From contig CALSQM010000010.1 in NCBI GenBank assembly GCA_943788515.1, positions 1 through 64,000 of the forward strand: 64,000 nt of DNA. Reading direction: 5' to 3'. Every line of letters starts with the position of its first letter. The first letter of the stretch is position 1. Origin of the DNA: an uncultured SAR86 cluster bacterium (GTDB lineage: Bacteria > Pseudomonadota > Gammaproteobacteria > Magnimaribacterales > D2472). Position numbers and translations under genes: made by a program. The notes under the pieces were generated by a model that searched no databases, was not told the DNA's origin, and was given only the letters and a program-made list of their open reading frames with translations. Shown piece after piece: positions 50,886-58,027 of this stretch.

Positions 50886-51710
50886 TTAATTGGATGGGAA
50901 CGTAGGCATGAAATCTTTATCATCTGCATTATATAAAGTGAACCCATGATACAAGTCAGGAACCTCGCCACAGGATGCAAATGTGCTAAATATTGGGAAC
51001 ATTGTTTCCCTAACGCTTGCCTCAAATGAATTATTTGCTTTGTTCATTGACTCCTCGCTATTTGTAAAATTAGCCCAAAGAAAACCACCACTTCCATCAA
51101 CATTGAAATAATTTCCTAAGTGATACGAAGTATCTGAATAATCTGCATTAGAGACTGCATCTGTAAAACCTGAAAGGAAACTTATTGCTTCTTCTTGTGT
51201 AGAGCCATCATTCAACTCACAGATATGAACCTCACCATAGAAGTATCCTGAATCAGGAAGCTCGCTATATTGAGCAGAAGCTATAGGAAAAACGCTCTCG
51301 AAACCATTTATGAGTGATTCATCGCACTGAAGCACAGATGCGTACTTTTCATTCCATGCAGCAGCTTCTTTATTTTGAGACCATTCTGACCATGCCTCTT
51401 GAGCCTCTTCTTTTGATCCCCACTGGATTTCCCACCAACCGTTATCTGGAAAAGAGTTTGTAGCTACAGCTGGCGCGTAACCCCAGACACCTTGAAGATT
51501 TTCATTGGTAAGCAGCTTTTGCCATTCAGCGATCATGCTTGTCATATTCTCAGATGTATAATCTGGTCCTGCCGTGCATGGCATAAATTCGGTGTAATAG
51601 ACCTTTGAAAGTCTATCCTCAACAGTTTCGTTGATGCATCGCTCGGACTCCTCCATAGAGCAACTGACAATAAATACCAAAGGTAAAATAAAATTAAATA
51701 TGTTTTTCAT
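50886..51710 (-). CDS. Lipoprotein with repeated ABM-like halves, unknown function
   Basis: A 274-residue protein with lipobox VFIVSCSMEE (Cys about residue 17). The body is Trp-rich with two halves of similar layout (WWEIQWGSKEEAQEAWSEW, and later GFLWANFTNSEESMNKA). This resembles tandem dimeric-barrel domains and the broken secreted protein at 36318-37084. It forms an operon with the single-domain ABM-like gene. Possibly binds a small ligand in the periplasm. Confidence 0.6.
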   Translation of the reverse strand: MKNIFNFILPLVFIVSCSMEESERCINETVEDRLSKVYYTEFMPCTAGPDYTSENMTSMIAEWQKLLTNENLQGVWGYAPAVATNSFPDNGWWEIQWGSKEEAQEAWSEWSQNKEAAAWNEKYASVLQCDESLINGFESVFPIASAQYSELPDSGYFYGEVHICELNDGSTQEEAISFLSGFTDAVSNADYSDTSYHLGNYFNVDGSGGFLWANFTNSEESMNKANNSFEASVRETMFPIFSTFASCGEVPDLYHGFTLYNADDKDFMPTFPSN

Positions 51711-51941
51711 AATTCTCCCAATTATGTAATTGAATATTTATTCTCTCATTTAGTAAGAGCATGTCAAATATTAAAAACACATATAATTTTTAGATCTAAA
51801 TGAAAGGTACAATAGGTATATTGCAGGATGCTAAGACAAGGAGACTTAAAATAATAAGTATAATTTTCATAAAATTTATTAATTGATAGTTGCCCTATTA
51901 TACATAGGAAGAGATTTAAATTCTGAATGTTATGATGCCTC

Positions 51942-52160
51942 ATGGCACATGAACAGAAAAATAATCCATTGCATGGAATTACATTAGAAAAGATAGTTAC
52001 AAGCCTTGTTGACTACTATGGATGGGCAGCTCTTTCCAAACAAATTGATATCAACTGCTTTAAGAGCAACCCCTCTATTAAGTCATCATTAAAATTTCTA
52101 AGAAAGACGCCCTGGGCTAGAGAAAAGGTTGAGGCCCTGTATCTGACGATCTCTAACTAA
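51942..52160 (+). CDS. VF530-family DNA-binding-like protein
   Basis: A 72-residue protein matching the VF530 family almost end to end: [12 protein letters not shown] at the start and [20 protein letters not shown] at the end. A solved VF530 structure from Vibrio suggested DNA binding, but the role is not established. The 231 bases upstream contain no gene I can support. Confidence 0.85.
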   Translation: MAHEQKNNPLHGITLEKIVTSLVDYYGWAALSKQIDINCFKSNPSIKSSLKFLRKTPWAREKVEALYLTISN

Positions 52161-52166
52161 GTTCAA

Positions 52167-52451
52167 GTGATTAAATCCTTATATCTATTTTTTACAGCCT
52201 TAGCTTTAATATATGTAACTAAATTTGATAGCTATGGCTTGTATTTATTCATTGCTATTGTATGGATTATTGCCGGGTTCATTGAAAAAATTCAAAGGCC
52301 AGCTATATGGAGCATTATCATTTTTATGTCAGGCTTTGCTGTAATGAGATTAGTAAATATTGCAATAAATGGATTGCCGAGCTCCTTCTATCTTGCTATG
52401 TTTATTTCCGAGCTGATAATTATTTTAATTGGCATCAAATTAATCAAATAA
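52167..52451 (+). CDS. Small integral membrane protein (DUF4345-like)
   Basis: A 94-residue, mostly hydrophobic protein with about four short helices. The order (N-terminal helix, AIVWIIAGFIEKIQRP, then RLVNIAINGLPSSFYL) resembles DUF4345. The start is a GTG seven bases after the VF530 stop, with no ATG available. Confidence 0.5.
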   Translation: MIKSLYLFFTALALIYVTKFDSYGLYLFIAIVWIIAGFIEKIQRPAIWSIIIFMSGFAVMRLVNIAINGLPSSFYLAMFISELIIILIGIKLIK

Positions 52452-52530
52452 AAAACCTTAATAAGAGATAGTATTACGCCAATGTTACAAGCAGCAATGA
52501 TAAAAAAGAAGAAATAGAGCTGAGAGTTTT

Positions 52531-52992
52531 TTATTCCTTCTTCATACTATCTGATATTTCAGCCCAACTTCTATCCTTAGATGCAGCAGGGTTTTTTTTA
52601 AGATTATTGTTAGGATCTTTATATTTAGATGGGGTTTCTTCTAAATTTTCTACAAAACTTTTTTTCTTAGATGAAGAAGAGGAATTTTCTTTAGATTCCT
52701 TTTGTTTTTTATTTACTAAAGCTTCTTTGCTATTGAGGGAATTCTGAGTAACAAGATTATAAGACTGATTTTTGAGAGTACTATTTAATGAGAAGAGCAA
52801 ATCAATAATATTGGAAATACCTTTAAATAAATATCCTGAGACTAAACCGCTAAATAATGCACTTAATCCAATTAGAAGATAAAAGAGTTCTTTTTCTAGT
52901 ATAGAAAAAAGTATACAAAGGATTCCTGTAAGAATCCCAACCACTATAAAAATTGTTCCTATTGTATTTAGTGGCTCTTCTACTGTTTTCAT
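52531..52992 (-). CDS. Two-helix membrane protein with basic, Ser/Lys-rich tail
   Basis: A 153-residue protein: two transmembrane helices (about residues 13-60) followed by a low-complexity cytoplasmic tail rich in Lys, Ser and Asn (KENSSSSSKKKSF). No family recognised. Its start lies immediately next to the shared intergenic module at 52996-53043. Confidence 0.5.
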   Translation of the reverse strand: MKTVEEPLNTIGTIFIVVGILTGILCILFSILEKELFYLLIGLSALFSGLVSGYLFKGISNIIDLLFSLNSTLKNQSYNLVTQNSLNSKEALVNKKQKESKENSSSSSKKKSFVENLEETPSKYKDPNNNLKKNPAASKDRSWAEISDSMKKE

Positions 52993-53014
52993 ATTTCAAT
53001 AATGCCATAACCAA

Positions 53015-53043
53015 TTATCAAAATAAAATATATAAAATAATTT
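53015..53043 (+). promoter_or_regulatory. Sigma-70-like promoter in a shared intergenic module
   Basis: TTATCA (53015-53020), 17 bases, TAATTT (53038-53043). The same block with the same spacing occurs at 55094-55122 and 59603-59631. It lies directly upstream of the ECF-type promoter of the sigma gene, giving a tandem arrangement. Confidence 0.4.
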
Positions 53044-53068
53044 GTAACATTTTCCATTCTGCTTCGTT
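53043..53068 (+). promoter_or_regulatory. ECF-type promoter of the sigma/anti-sigma operon
   Basis: AATTTGTAACA then, after 13 bases, TTCGTT. The AAC-to-CGT distance is 16 bases, the usual architecture of ECF sigma promoters. The same sequence blocks with identical spacing recur at 54328-54353. Upstream of the sigma gene itself, this suggests autoregulation. Confidence 0.55.
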
Positions 53069-53077
53069 ATAGAGTAT

Positions 53078-53661
53078 ATGGAGGCATTGGCAAAGGTTAA
53101 TACTGATACTGTAATTAAGCAGTCTAATTCTATTGTGCTTAAACATTCTAATAATAAAGTGTGCAAGAATAGAATAGAGATGCCCTTCAAAGAATTAATC
53201 AAACATATCAGTAAAAAACTCATGGGTTATGCCATGACACTTAGTAATAATGACCAGATGATGCATTGGATTTAATTCAATCCACCATGGTAAAGCTTAT
53301 AAAAAATCAAGATAAGCTTATGGATTCTGACCAGCCAATGGCATATGCAAAGAAGATTTTATGAAATGACTTTATAGATGGCTATCGGAAGAAACAAAAG
53401 ATGCCATTGGTATCAATCGAAGCAAATAATATTCCAGTAAGAAGTGAAGGTTTTCAAGAGGATGCTGTTGCATATCAAGAGATGCTTAGTTGTCTTGAGA
53501 GTTTTGATGAAACAGATAGAACCATACTAGCCATGCTTGGAGCTGGTCACAGTTATACAGAGATTCAAGAAGTTGTCAGCGATATCAGCATGGCAAATTT
53601 AAGAGTAAAAGCAAACAGAGCAAGGATACAACTTGCCAACTGCATAGGTAGAAAATTATGA
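53078..53661 (+). pseudogene. ECF (RpoE-like) sigma factor, disrupted
   Basis: Region 2 is split: frame one ends ...KLMGYAMTLSNND (about 53255), and the rest continues one base off as DDALDLIQSTMVKLIKNQDKL, the typical ECF region 2 helix. An in-frame TGA at 53362-53364 then falls where KKIL-W-NDFIDGYRK would be expected. Region 4 follows intact (53401-53661) with LESFDETDRTILAML and the helix-turn-helix HSYTEIQEVV to LRVKANRARIQL. Adding one base and reading TGG for TGA gives about 194 residues, normal for ECF factors. Translation may begin at 53180 rather than 53078, given the promoter. It is coupled to the anti-sigma gene by ATGA. Confidence 0.7.
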
Positions 53662-54320
53662 ATGAAGAAACACAAATACAAATAATTGAACTGATGGATG
53701 ATGGTGCAACTCTTGAGAGTTCTCCTGAACTCAAAGGACTAGTTGAAGCTTCAGAAGAAGCAACCAAGTTCTATGAGAGCCTATTAGTTTCAGAGTCTAT
53801 GCTAGAAGGATTCTTTGGTGGAGAGAAAGCTAAAGAGCTTGATCAGAAGATAGATGCTTTTATTGATCAGCAACTTGAAAAGCCTTCTAATGTTTCCTCT
53901 ATAACTTTCAAACCCTTTATAGGTTTTGCAGTTGCAGCAAGTTTAGCTGTCATAGCTTTTACCTTTGTGAACTCCCCTGCTGAAATACTAGAACCAGTTG
54001 CTCCAGTACAAATAGCATATGAAGAACCTGCTCCAGTTGTTGTAGAAGAAATTATTGAAGAGCCTGAACCAATGTTTGTTGCTGGTTCAGATATGGAGAC
54101 TCTATGGAGTACCGCATCCCAGATAGCTAATGAATTAGGTGTAGATAGATACCAAGTTATGTATGCCCTTTATGAAGCTAACAAAGATTTCTTTGTTAAT
54201 AACAATATCAATGCCCCAAGAGCAGATAGAAATTACTTTGTTGACTTGGCTATCATTGAATCTGTTGACCCAATCTTTGCATCAAGAGAAGTTAAAAACC
54301 ATATTTTCTGTAGTTGTTAA
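53658..54320 (+). CDS. Transmembrane anti-sigma factor with FimV/LysM-like periplasmic end
   Basis: A 220-residue protein: an acidic helical cytoplasmic domain (1-80), one helix (about 86-105), a Pro/Glu/Val-rich periplasmic linker (107-140), and a C-terminal module (145-196). The module reads METLWSTASQIANELGVDRY then VMYALYEANKDFFVNNNINA, closely following the FimV N-terminal 'TLW.IA...V...QMM.AL..ANP.AF..NNIN' pattern. Gene order and the ATGA overlap with the sigma gene identify it as its anti-sigma. The FimV-like part may sense peptidoglycan or envelope state (inference). Cys residues at positions 218 and 220 end the protein. Confidence 0.7.
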   Translation: MNEETQIQIIELMDDGATLESSPELKGLVEASEEATKFYESLLVSESMLEGFFGGEKAKELDQKIDAFIDQQLEKPSNVSSITFKPFIGFAVAASLAVIAFTFVNSPAEILEPVAPVQIAYEEPAPVVVEEIIEEPEPMFVAGSDMETLWSTASQIANELGVDRYQVMYALYEANKDFFVNNNINAPRADRNYFVDLAIIESVDPIFASREVKNHIFCSC

Positions 54321-54327
54321 ATTAATT

Positions 54328-54353
54328 TGTAACAAATCCTAATTTGGTTCGTT
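54328..54353 (+). promoter_or_regulatory. Second ECF-type promoter
   Basis: AATTTGTAACA and TTCGTT separated by 13 bases, matching the sigma-gene promoter at 53043-53068 in both blocks and spacing; the spacer itself differs. It precedes the membrane protein gene at 54390 with a 30-base leader and an AGGAG site. Confidence 0.5.
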
Positions 54354-54389
54354 GAAGGAGTAACGAAACATTTTTTATAGGAGTTACAA

Positions 54390-54719
54390 ATGGAAGAAGT
54401 TATTGGGTATGTCATTGTTGGATTAGTTGTTCTTGGTCTATATCTAGGCATAAAAAAATTATTTAAAAAGAAAGCAGGTTTGTTTACCTATGAAGATGAG
54501 ATTATTTTAGACAAGAAGATGTTGCATTACGGTCCGTTCTCCGGGGCTTTTGTGTATCCGCATCGTAAGTTTATCCTCCTCCTATCAATCTCATCTTCAT
54601 TTCTCACAGCAGAATGGGATATAAGAACCATAGATGGTTGGGGCATAGATGCTTATTCAAATGAAAATCTCATCATGCATAAAACTGGAGACGATCACCT
54701 GAATCTAATTTATATCTAG
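54390..54719 (+). CDS. Single-pass membrane protein, probable ECF-regulon member
   Basis: A 109-residue protein with one N-terminal helix (VIGYVIVGLVVLGLYLGI), a KKLFKKKAG basic stop, and a globular C-terminal part with EWDIRTIDGWGIDAY. No family recognised. It has its own AGGAG ribosome site and the ECF-type promoter 37 bases upstream. Confidence 0.6.
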   Translation: MEEVIGYVIVGLVVLGLYLGIKKLFKKKAGLFTYEDEIILDKKMLHYGPFSGAFVYPHRKFILLLSISSSFLTAEWDIRTIDGWGIDAYSNENLIMHKTGDDHLNLIYI

Positions 54720-54721
54720 AA

Positions 54722-55092
54722 ATGGCTAGACCCTTTTGTGTTACCTCTGAGCCAACAGTAACGACACCAGTTGGAAAAACTAACTATTCAGTAGATCGAC
54801 CGTATCAAAGCAACCATGACTAGTTAATAGAGGTAAGTCAAAAGATATAGTTTTAAAGGTTGGTAATATAATCGGTGAAGGTTCTGATATTGATTATGTC
54901 TTAAAGCTTATGTACTTCCCTTCTTTTAGATACGCAGAAACATTTGATATCAAGTTCAACCATGCCTCTCCCATGGAAGATATGAGTTTCACTATAAAAG
55001 GAATGTCTAATGCAATGAAGCAGTCAGAGAAAATGTGTATGAGTAGCTTTGATTTGCAAGAACCAGAGATGCAAGAGACAAACTTAATTTAG
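54722..55092 (+). pseudogene. Hypothetical protein, probably frameshifted
   Basis: An ATG two bases after the previous stop opens a 33-codon frame (MARPFCVTSEPTVTTPVG) that stops at 54821. A second frame one base off runs from about 54818 to 55092 (GKSKDIVLKVGNIIGEGSDI and on). Adding one base near 54820 gives about 123 residues in one frame. No family recognised. The alternative is two unrelated short frames, with the second starting at 54910. Confidence 0.4.
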
Positions 55093-55093
55093 T

Positions 55094-55122
55094 TTGTCAA
55101 AATAAAACACATTGTTTAATAT
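55094..55122 (+). promoter_or_regulatory. Sigma-70-like promoter, shared module copy
   Basis: TTGTCA (55094-55099), a 17-base spacer and TAATAT (55117-55122), 20 bases before the next gene. The first 23 bases, covering the -35 box and the whole spacer, are identical to the block at 59603-59625. Confidence 0.55.
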
Positions 55123-55142
55123 TAATTTAACAAACTTTAGGA

Positions 55143-55559
55143 ATGCTGATGGACATAGTAAAGATATTTAGAATATTAGTTGTAGTGAATTTTATGATTT
55201 TTATTAGTTTTCTTTTTATAGATGACCAGTCACTTATTAACTCAAACACTGACTTGAATGCTGCTATTGAAGAGTCATCTAAAAGTGTAGTTAATAGTTG
55301 GAGTATTTATGCAATGATGGCTTTTGCGGTGGCTGCAATTGCCACAGGTCCTTTGTTATTTTTCTTTGTTAAATGGAGTAGAGAGTTACTTATTGGAGTT
55401 CTATCAACAGTCGTTCTTGTAGGGCTGATTGATTCATCTAACGGTTCTTTTGTTGTTGTTAGTGAGTTAGGTTTTCATATGACCGCATTAGAAGCACTAA
55501 GTCATGGAGCTATCTTAGCAATAGCTTATCTTACGCCTGTTAAAGATAAGTTTAATTAA
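55143..55559 (+). CDS. Hypothetical membrane protein, about four helices
   Basis: A 138-residue protein with hydrophobic segments near residues 8-27, 52-75, 80-97 and 110-130. A polar loop after the first helix contains SNTDLNAAIEESSKS. No family recognised. The second ATG (55149) is an alternative start. It is followed four bases later by a lipoprotein gene. Confidence 0.5.
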   Translation: MLMDIVKIFRILVVVNFMIFISFLFIDDQSLINSNTDLNAAIEESSKSVVNSWSIYAMMAFAVAAIATGPLLFFFVKWSRELLIGVLSTVVLVGLIDSSNGSFVVVSELGFHMTALEALSHGAILAIAYLTPVKDKFN

Positions 55560-55562
55560 GTA

Positions 55563-56198
55563 ATGAAATACTTTCTATTAATTCTCGTCTTTTTTATTAC
55601 TTCTTGCAGTCCTCCAGAACCCGGTACTAATGAATGGTTTAAAGAAAAATATAAAGAATTACTGAAAGCTGACCCAGAAGTAACTCTTAGCCTAGAGGAG
55701 TTTAAGGATATTTTTTCATCTCAGCTTTCAGAAGAAGTATCTGACAAAAAATTAATGGAAAAGCACAGTATAGGCTTTTGGTTAATGGAGGAGGACTTAT
55801 TACCATCATCTGAGGATTCAAAATCTATCGCTCCTGTGTATATAAGAACATTGAAACAATGTGCCGCAAATTTCTCTGTTATGTATTCCAATATGGAGGC
55901 TGGCCTTATGTATGGAAAAGCTATTACAGGCTTAGATGATGTAAACGAAATGTCTAGATTGTCAGGTGAATACAAAGACAATGCTTTTTATTTTGCTACT
56001 AGGGCTTCAGAGATTCATTTCAAACTAACCAATGAAGCAGTTGAGGCTGATATTAGCAATGAGATAAAGTTGATACAAGATGAAATAAATAGAATTAATT
56101 CAGATGAAAAGTTTTTAGAATTATTAGATGCTAATGCTGAAATATGTGTAATGGTAAGAAATCAAAATCCTAATAATAAAGATTATATTTTTGATTAA
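55563..56198 (+). CDS. Hypothetical lipoprotein
   Basis: A 211-residue protein with lipobox VFFITSCSPPEP (Cys about residue 16) and a mainly helical acidic body containing one later Cys pair candidate (CAANFSV and ICVMVRN). No recognised domain. In operon with the preceding membrane protein. Confidence 0.6.
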   Translation: MKYFLLILVFFITSCSPPEPGTNEWFKEKYKELLKADPEVTLSLEEFKDIFSSQLSEEVSDKKLMEKHSIGFWLMEEDLLPSSEDSKSIAPVYIRTLKQCAANFSVMYSNMEAGLMYGKAITGLDDVNEMSRLSGEYKDNAFYFATRASEIHFKLTNEAVEADISNEIKLIQDEINRINSDEKFLELLDANAEICVMVRNQNPNNKDYIFD

Positions 56199-56224
56199 AA
56201 TCCAAATTTAAAAAATATTAATAT

Positions 56225-56287
56225 TTATAAGCAACCAACAATTACGAATAGAAGTGATAGAGCTAGGAGTTTTTTTATTTCTTCCAT
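56225..56287 (-). other. Orphan lipoprotein signal peptide (leader remnant)
   Basis: A 20-codon frame whose translation is a complete lipoprotein leader, with IKKLLALSLLFVIVGC followed by one Leu and a stop. The DNA closely matches the leader of the lipoprotein gene at 58028-58846. It is either a decayed duplicate or a tiny lipopeptide gene; a duplication remnant is the simpler reading. Confidence 0.45.
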
Positions 56288-56294
56288 CAGGTTT

Positions 56295-56606
56295 TTAAAC
56301 TTTTGTACATTCTGACACACTTAAAAACATTTCTTTATCAGATTCGTAGAATGAAAAAAATCTTTTAGTTTTACCAACTGTGAAGTAATATTTATAGACA
56401 GTAGACCCACTAGTTCTTTTGTCTACACTATATATAGGCACTTTATATACAAGAGTTTCACTTCTAAAATTAACACTGAGAACTTCTTTAGTATCATCAA
56501 TACTTACTTCATACAATCCATTTAAACATTCATAGTTATATTGTTTAGGAGAGCAGCTTACAAGTACCAAAGGCGATAGAAGTAATAGAGCTAAGAGTTT
56601 TTTCAT
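56295..56606 (-). CDS. Small lipoprotein
   Basis: A 103-residue protein with leader MKKLLALLLLSPLVLVSCSPK (lipobox LVSC) and a small beta-rich domain with two further Cys (YECLNGLYEV and VSECTKV), likely a disulfide. No family recognised. Three bases after the MORN gene stop. Its leader DNA is one of four near-identical cassettes in the island. Confidence 0.6.
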   Translation of the reverse strand: MKKLLALLLLSPLVLVSCSPKQYNYECLNGLYEVSIDDTKEVLSVNFRSETLVYKVPIYSVDKRTSGSTVYKYYFTVGKTKRFFSFYESDKEMFLSVSECTKV

Positions 56607-56609
56607 TAA

Positions 56610-57302
56610 CTATAGTTTATTAATTAACGTAATAATGCATTGACCAAATTCTGAACTTCCTTTAACCAACCCCATGTTTTTGCAGGTAGTAGGTATGTAT
56701 TTATCATTTAAATAATAGCCTGTCAGCTGTTCTCCATCGGCAAAAGTGTAAGTACCTTGGCCATGTCTATTGCCATCTTTAAACTCACCGACGAATTTGT
56801 CTCCATCGGCAAAAGTGTAAGTACCTTGGCCATGTCTATTGCCATCTTTAAACTCACCGACGTATTTGTTTCCATCGGCATAAGTGTAAGTACCTTGGCC
56901 ATGTCTCATGTCATCTTTCCACTCACCAACGTACTTGTTTCCAGTGGCATAAGTGTGAGTACCTTCGCCATGTTTTTTGTCATCTTTATACTCACCGACG
57001 TACTCGGATCCAGCCCATTGGCTTTGATTGCCAACAGTTAAAGTACCTTGGCCATGTTTTTTGCCATCTTTAAACTCACCGACGTACTTGTCTCCAGCCC
57101 ATTTGCCTTGATTGCCCCAAGTATAAGTACCTTGGCCATGTGCTTTGTCATCTTTAAACTCACCGACGTACTTGTCTCCATTGGCAAAAGTGTAAGCACC
57201 AAAACATTTGTCCCCGATCTTGATAGTGCCACTATGGCAATCTGGAAGAGCATAAGCATTAGTGGTTATAGAGAAAAGAAGAAGCATAATAAGTTTATTC
57301 AT
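56610..57302 (-). CDS. Secreted MORN-repeat protein
   Basis: A 230-residue protein: signal peptide, then seven MORN units of the form KYVGEFKDGxxHGQGTYTxADG (residues about 38-195) and a short C-terminal tail. MORN repeats bind membranes or proteins in eukaryotes; secreted bacterial versions are uncharacterised. Two neighbouring units are identical over most of 69 bases of DNA (56737-56874), evidence of recent tandem duplication. Cys at residues 22, 33, 209 and 222 (approximate) may be oxidised. Confidence 0.85.
   Translation of the reverse strand: MNKLIMLLLFSITTNAYALPDCHSGTIKIGDKCFGAYTFANGDKYVGEFKDDKAHGQGTYTWGNQGKWAGDKYVGEFKDGKKHGQGTLTVGNQSQWAGSEYVGEYKDDKKHGEGTHTYATGNKYVGEWKDDMRHGQGTYTYADGNKYVGEFKDGNRHGQGTYTFADGDKFVGEFKDGNRHGQGTYTFADGEQLTGYYLNDKYIPTTCKNMGLVKGSSEFGQCIITLINKL
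56737..56874. repeat. Tandem 69-base repeat within the MORN gene
   Basis: Two adjacent 69-base units that differ at only a few positions, each encoding one 23-residue MORN repeat. Further more diverged copies of the unit extend to about 57190. Confidence 0.8.
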
Positions 57303-57342
57303 ATCTCAATAATGCCATAATATTTTGTCAAATAAGTAATAT

Positions 57343-57573
57343 CTACCCAGTTGCATTAATAAAAAATATTAAACCTATAAAAACAAATAGAATGTAGATA
57401 CTAATTATTTTTGTTTTAGTTGATGTGTTTTTTAAAGGATTAACCTTATCCATAAAATTATGAAACTTTTCCTTCAAGATGAAATCAAGCATAGCCATTA
57501 AGCTACCAAAGAAAATAAATCCAATAAAAGGTGAAGCTATAAAAATAACAAAGATATATTTAAGAATCTCCAT
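57343..57573 (-). CDS. Small two-helix membrane protein
   Basis: A 76-residue protein with hydrophobic helices near residues 5-32 and 52-73 separated by a basic loop with KNTSTKTK. No family recognised. Lies in the minus-strand run of island genes. Confidence 0.45.
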   Translation of the reverse strand: MEILKYIFVIFIASPFIGFIFFGSLMAMLDFILKEKFHNFMDKVNPLKNTSTKTKIISIYILFVFIGLIFFINATG

Positions 57574-57585
57574 AATCTCTCCTCT

Positions 57586-58026
57586 TTATTCTTCTTGTGA
57601 TGTTGTCATAGCTGTTAGAATTTCAAGACAAAACTTTAAATCTGATTTCATTAATTCAGAGAACAGCTCTTCACTTTGAGTTCTGTTTCTAAAATCTAAA
57701 AAGTGAGCTTCGTATTGTTTAAAGTAAGTCTGAATTGAATCTTGAGTATTACGCCATCTAGTATCCATATCTACATTTGGTGATTTTATTTTTCTAATTG
57801 AATAAGATTGGTTCATAAACATATCACCAACATCTTCAACTTCTGGGTTATCACCACCGATACTCAAGAAAGTTATAGCACTACACTTATCCGAACTATA
57901 AACAAAAAGGTCTAACTCTGATTCATTGGATGCATAAGGATTTTTATCAAAGTAATCATAGAGACTTTCAATCTCACCACTAGCCACCAAAGGCGATAGA
58001 AGTAATAGAGCTATGAGTTTCTTCAT
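57586..58026 (-). CDS. Secreted hypothetical protein
   Basis: A 146-residue protein with leader MKKLIALLLLSPLVASGEIE and an acidic helical body with two Cys (SDKCSAI and KFCLEIL). Not lipidated: the leader has no Cys, unlike its sister at 56295-56606, although the leader DNA is nearly the same. ATG at 58026 chosen; an ATG three codons upstream overlaps the previous gene. Confidence 0.55.
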   Translation of the reverse strand: MKKLIALLLLSPLVASGEIESLYDYFDKNPYASNESELDLFVYSSDKCSAITFLSIGGDNPEVEDVGDMFMNQSYSIRKIKSPNVDMDTRWRNTQDSIQTYFKQYEAHFLDFRNRTQSEELFSELMKSDLKFCLEILTAMTTSQEE

Positions 58027-58027
58027 A

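Noticed and set aside
53362-53364. TGA in the sigma gene read as tryptophan or selenocysteine
   Set aside because: TGA is used as an ordinary stop throughout the window (for example in many ATGA overlaps), no selenocysteine insertion structure is evident, and a frameshift lies in the same gene.
56757-57320. Plus-strand open frames opposite the MORN gene
   Set aside because: They are repetitive only because the MORN repeats underneath are, and no exported or known domain is encoded.
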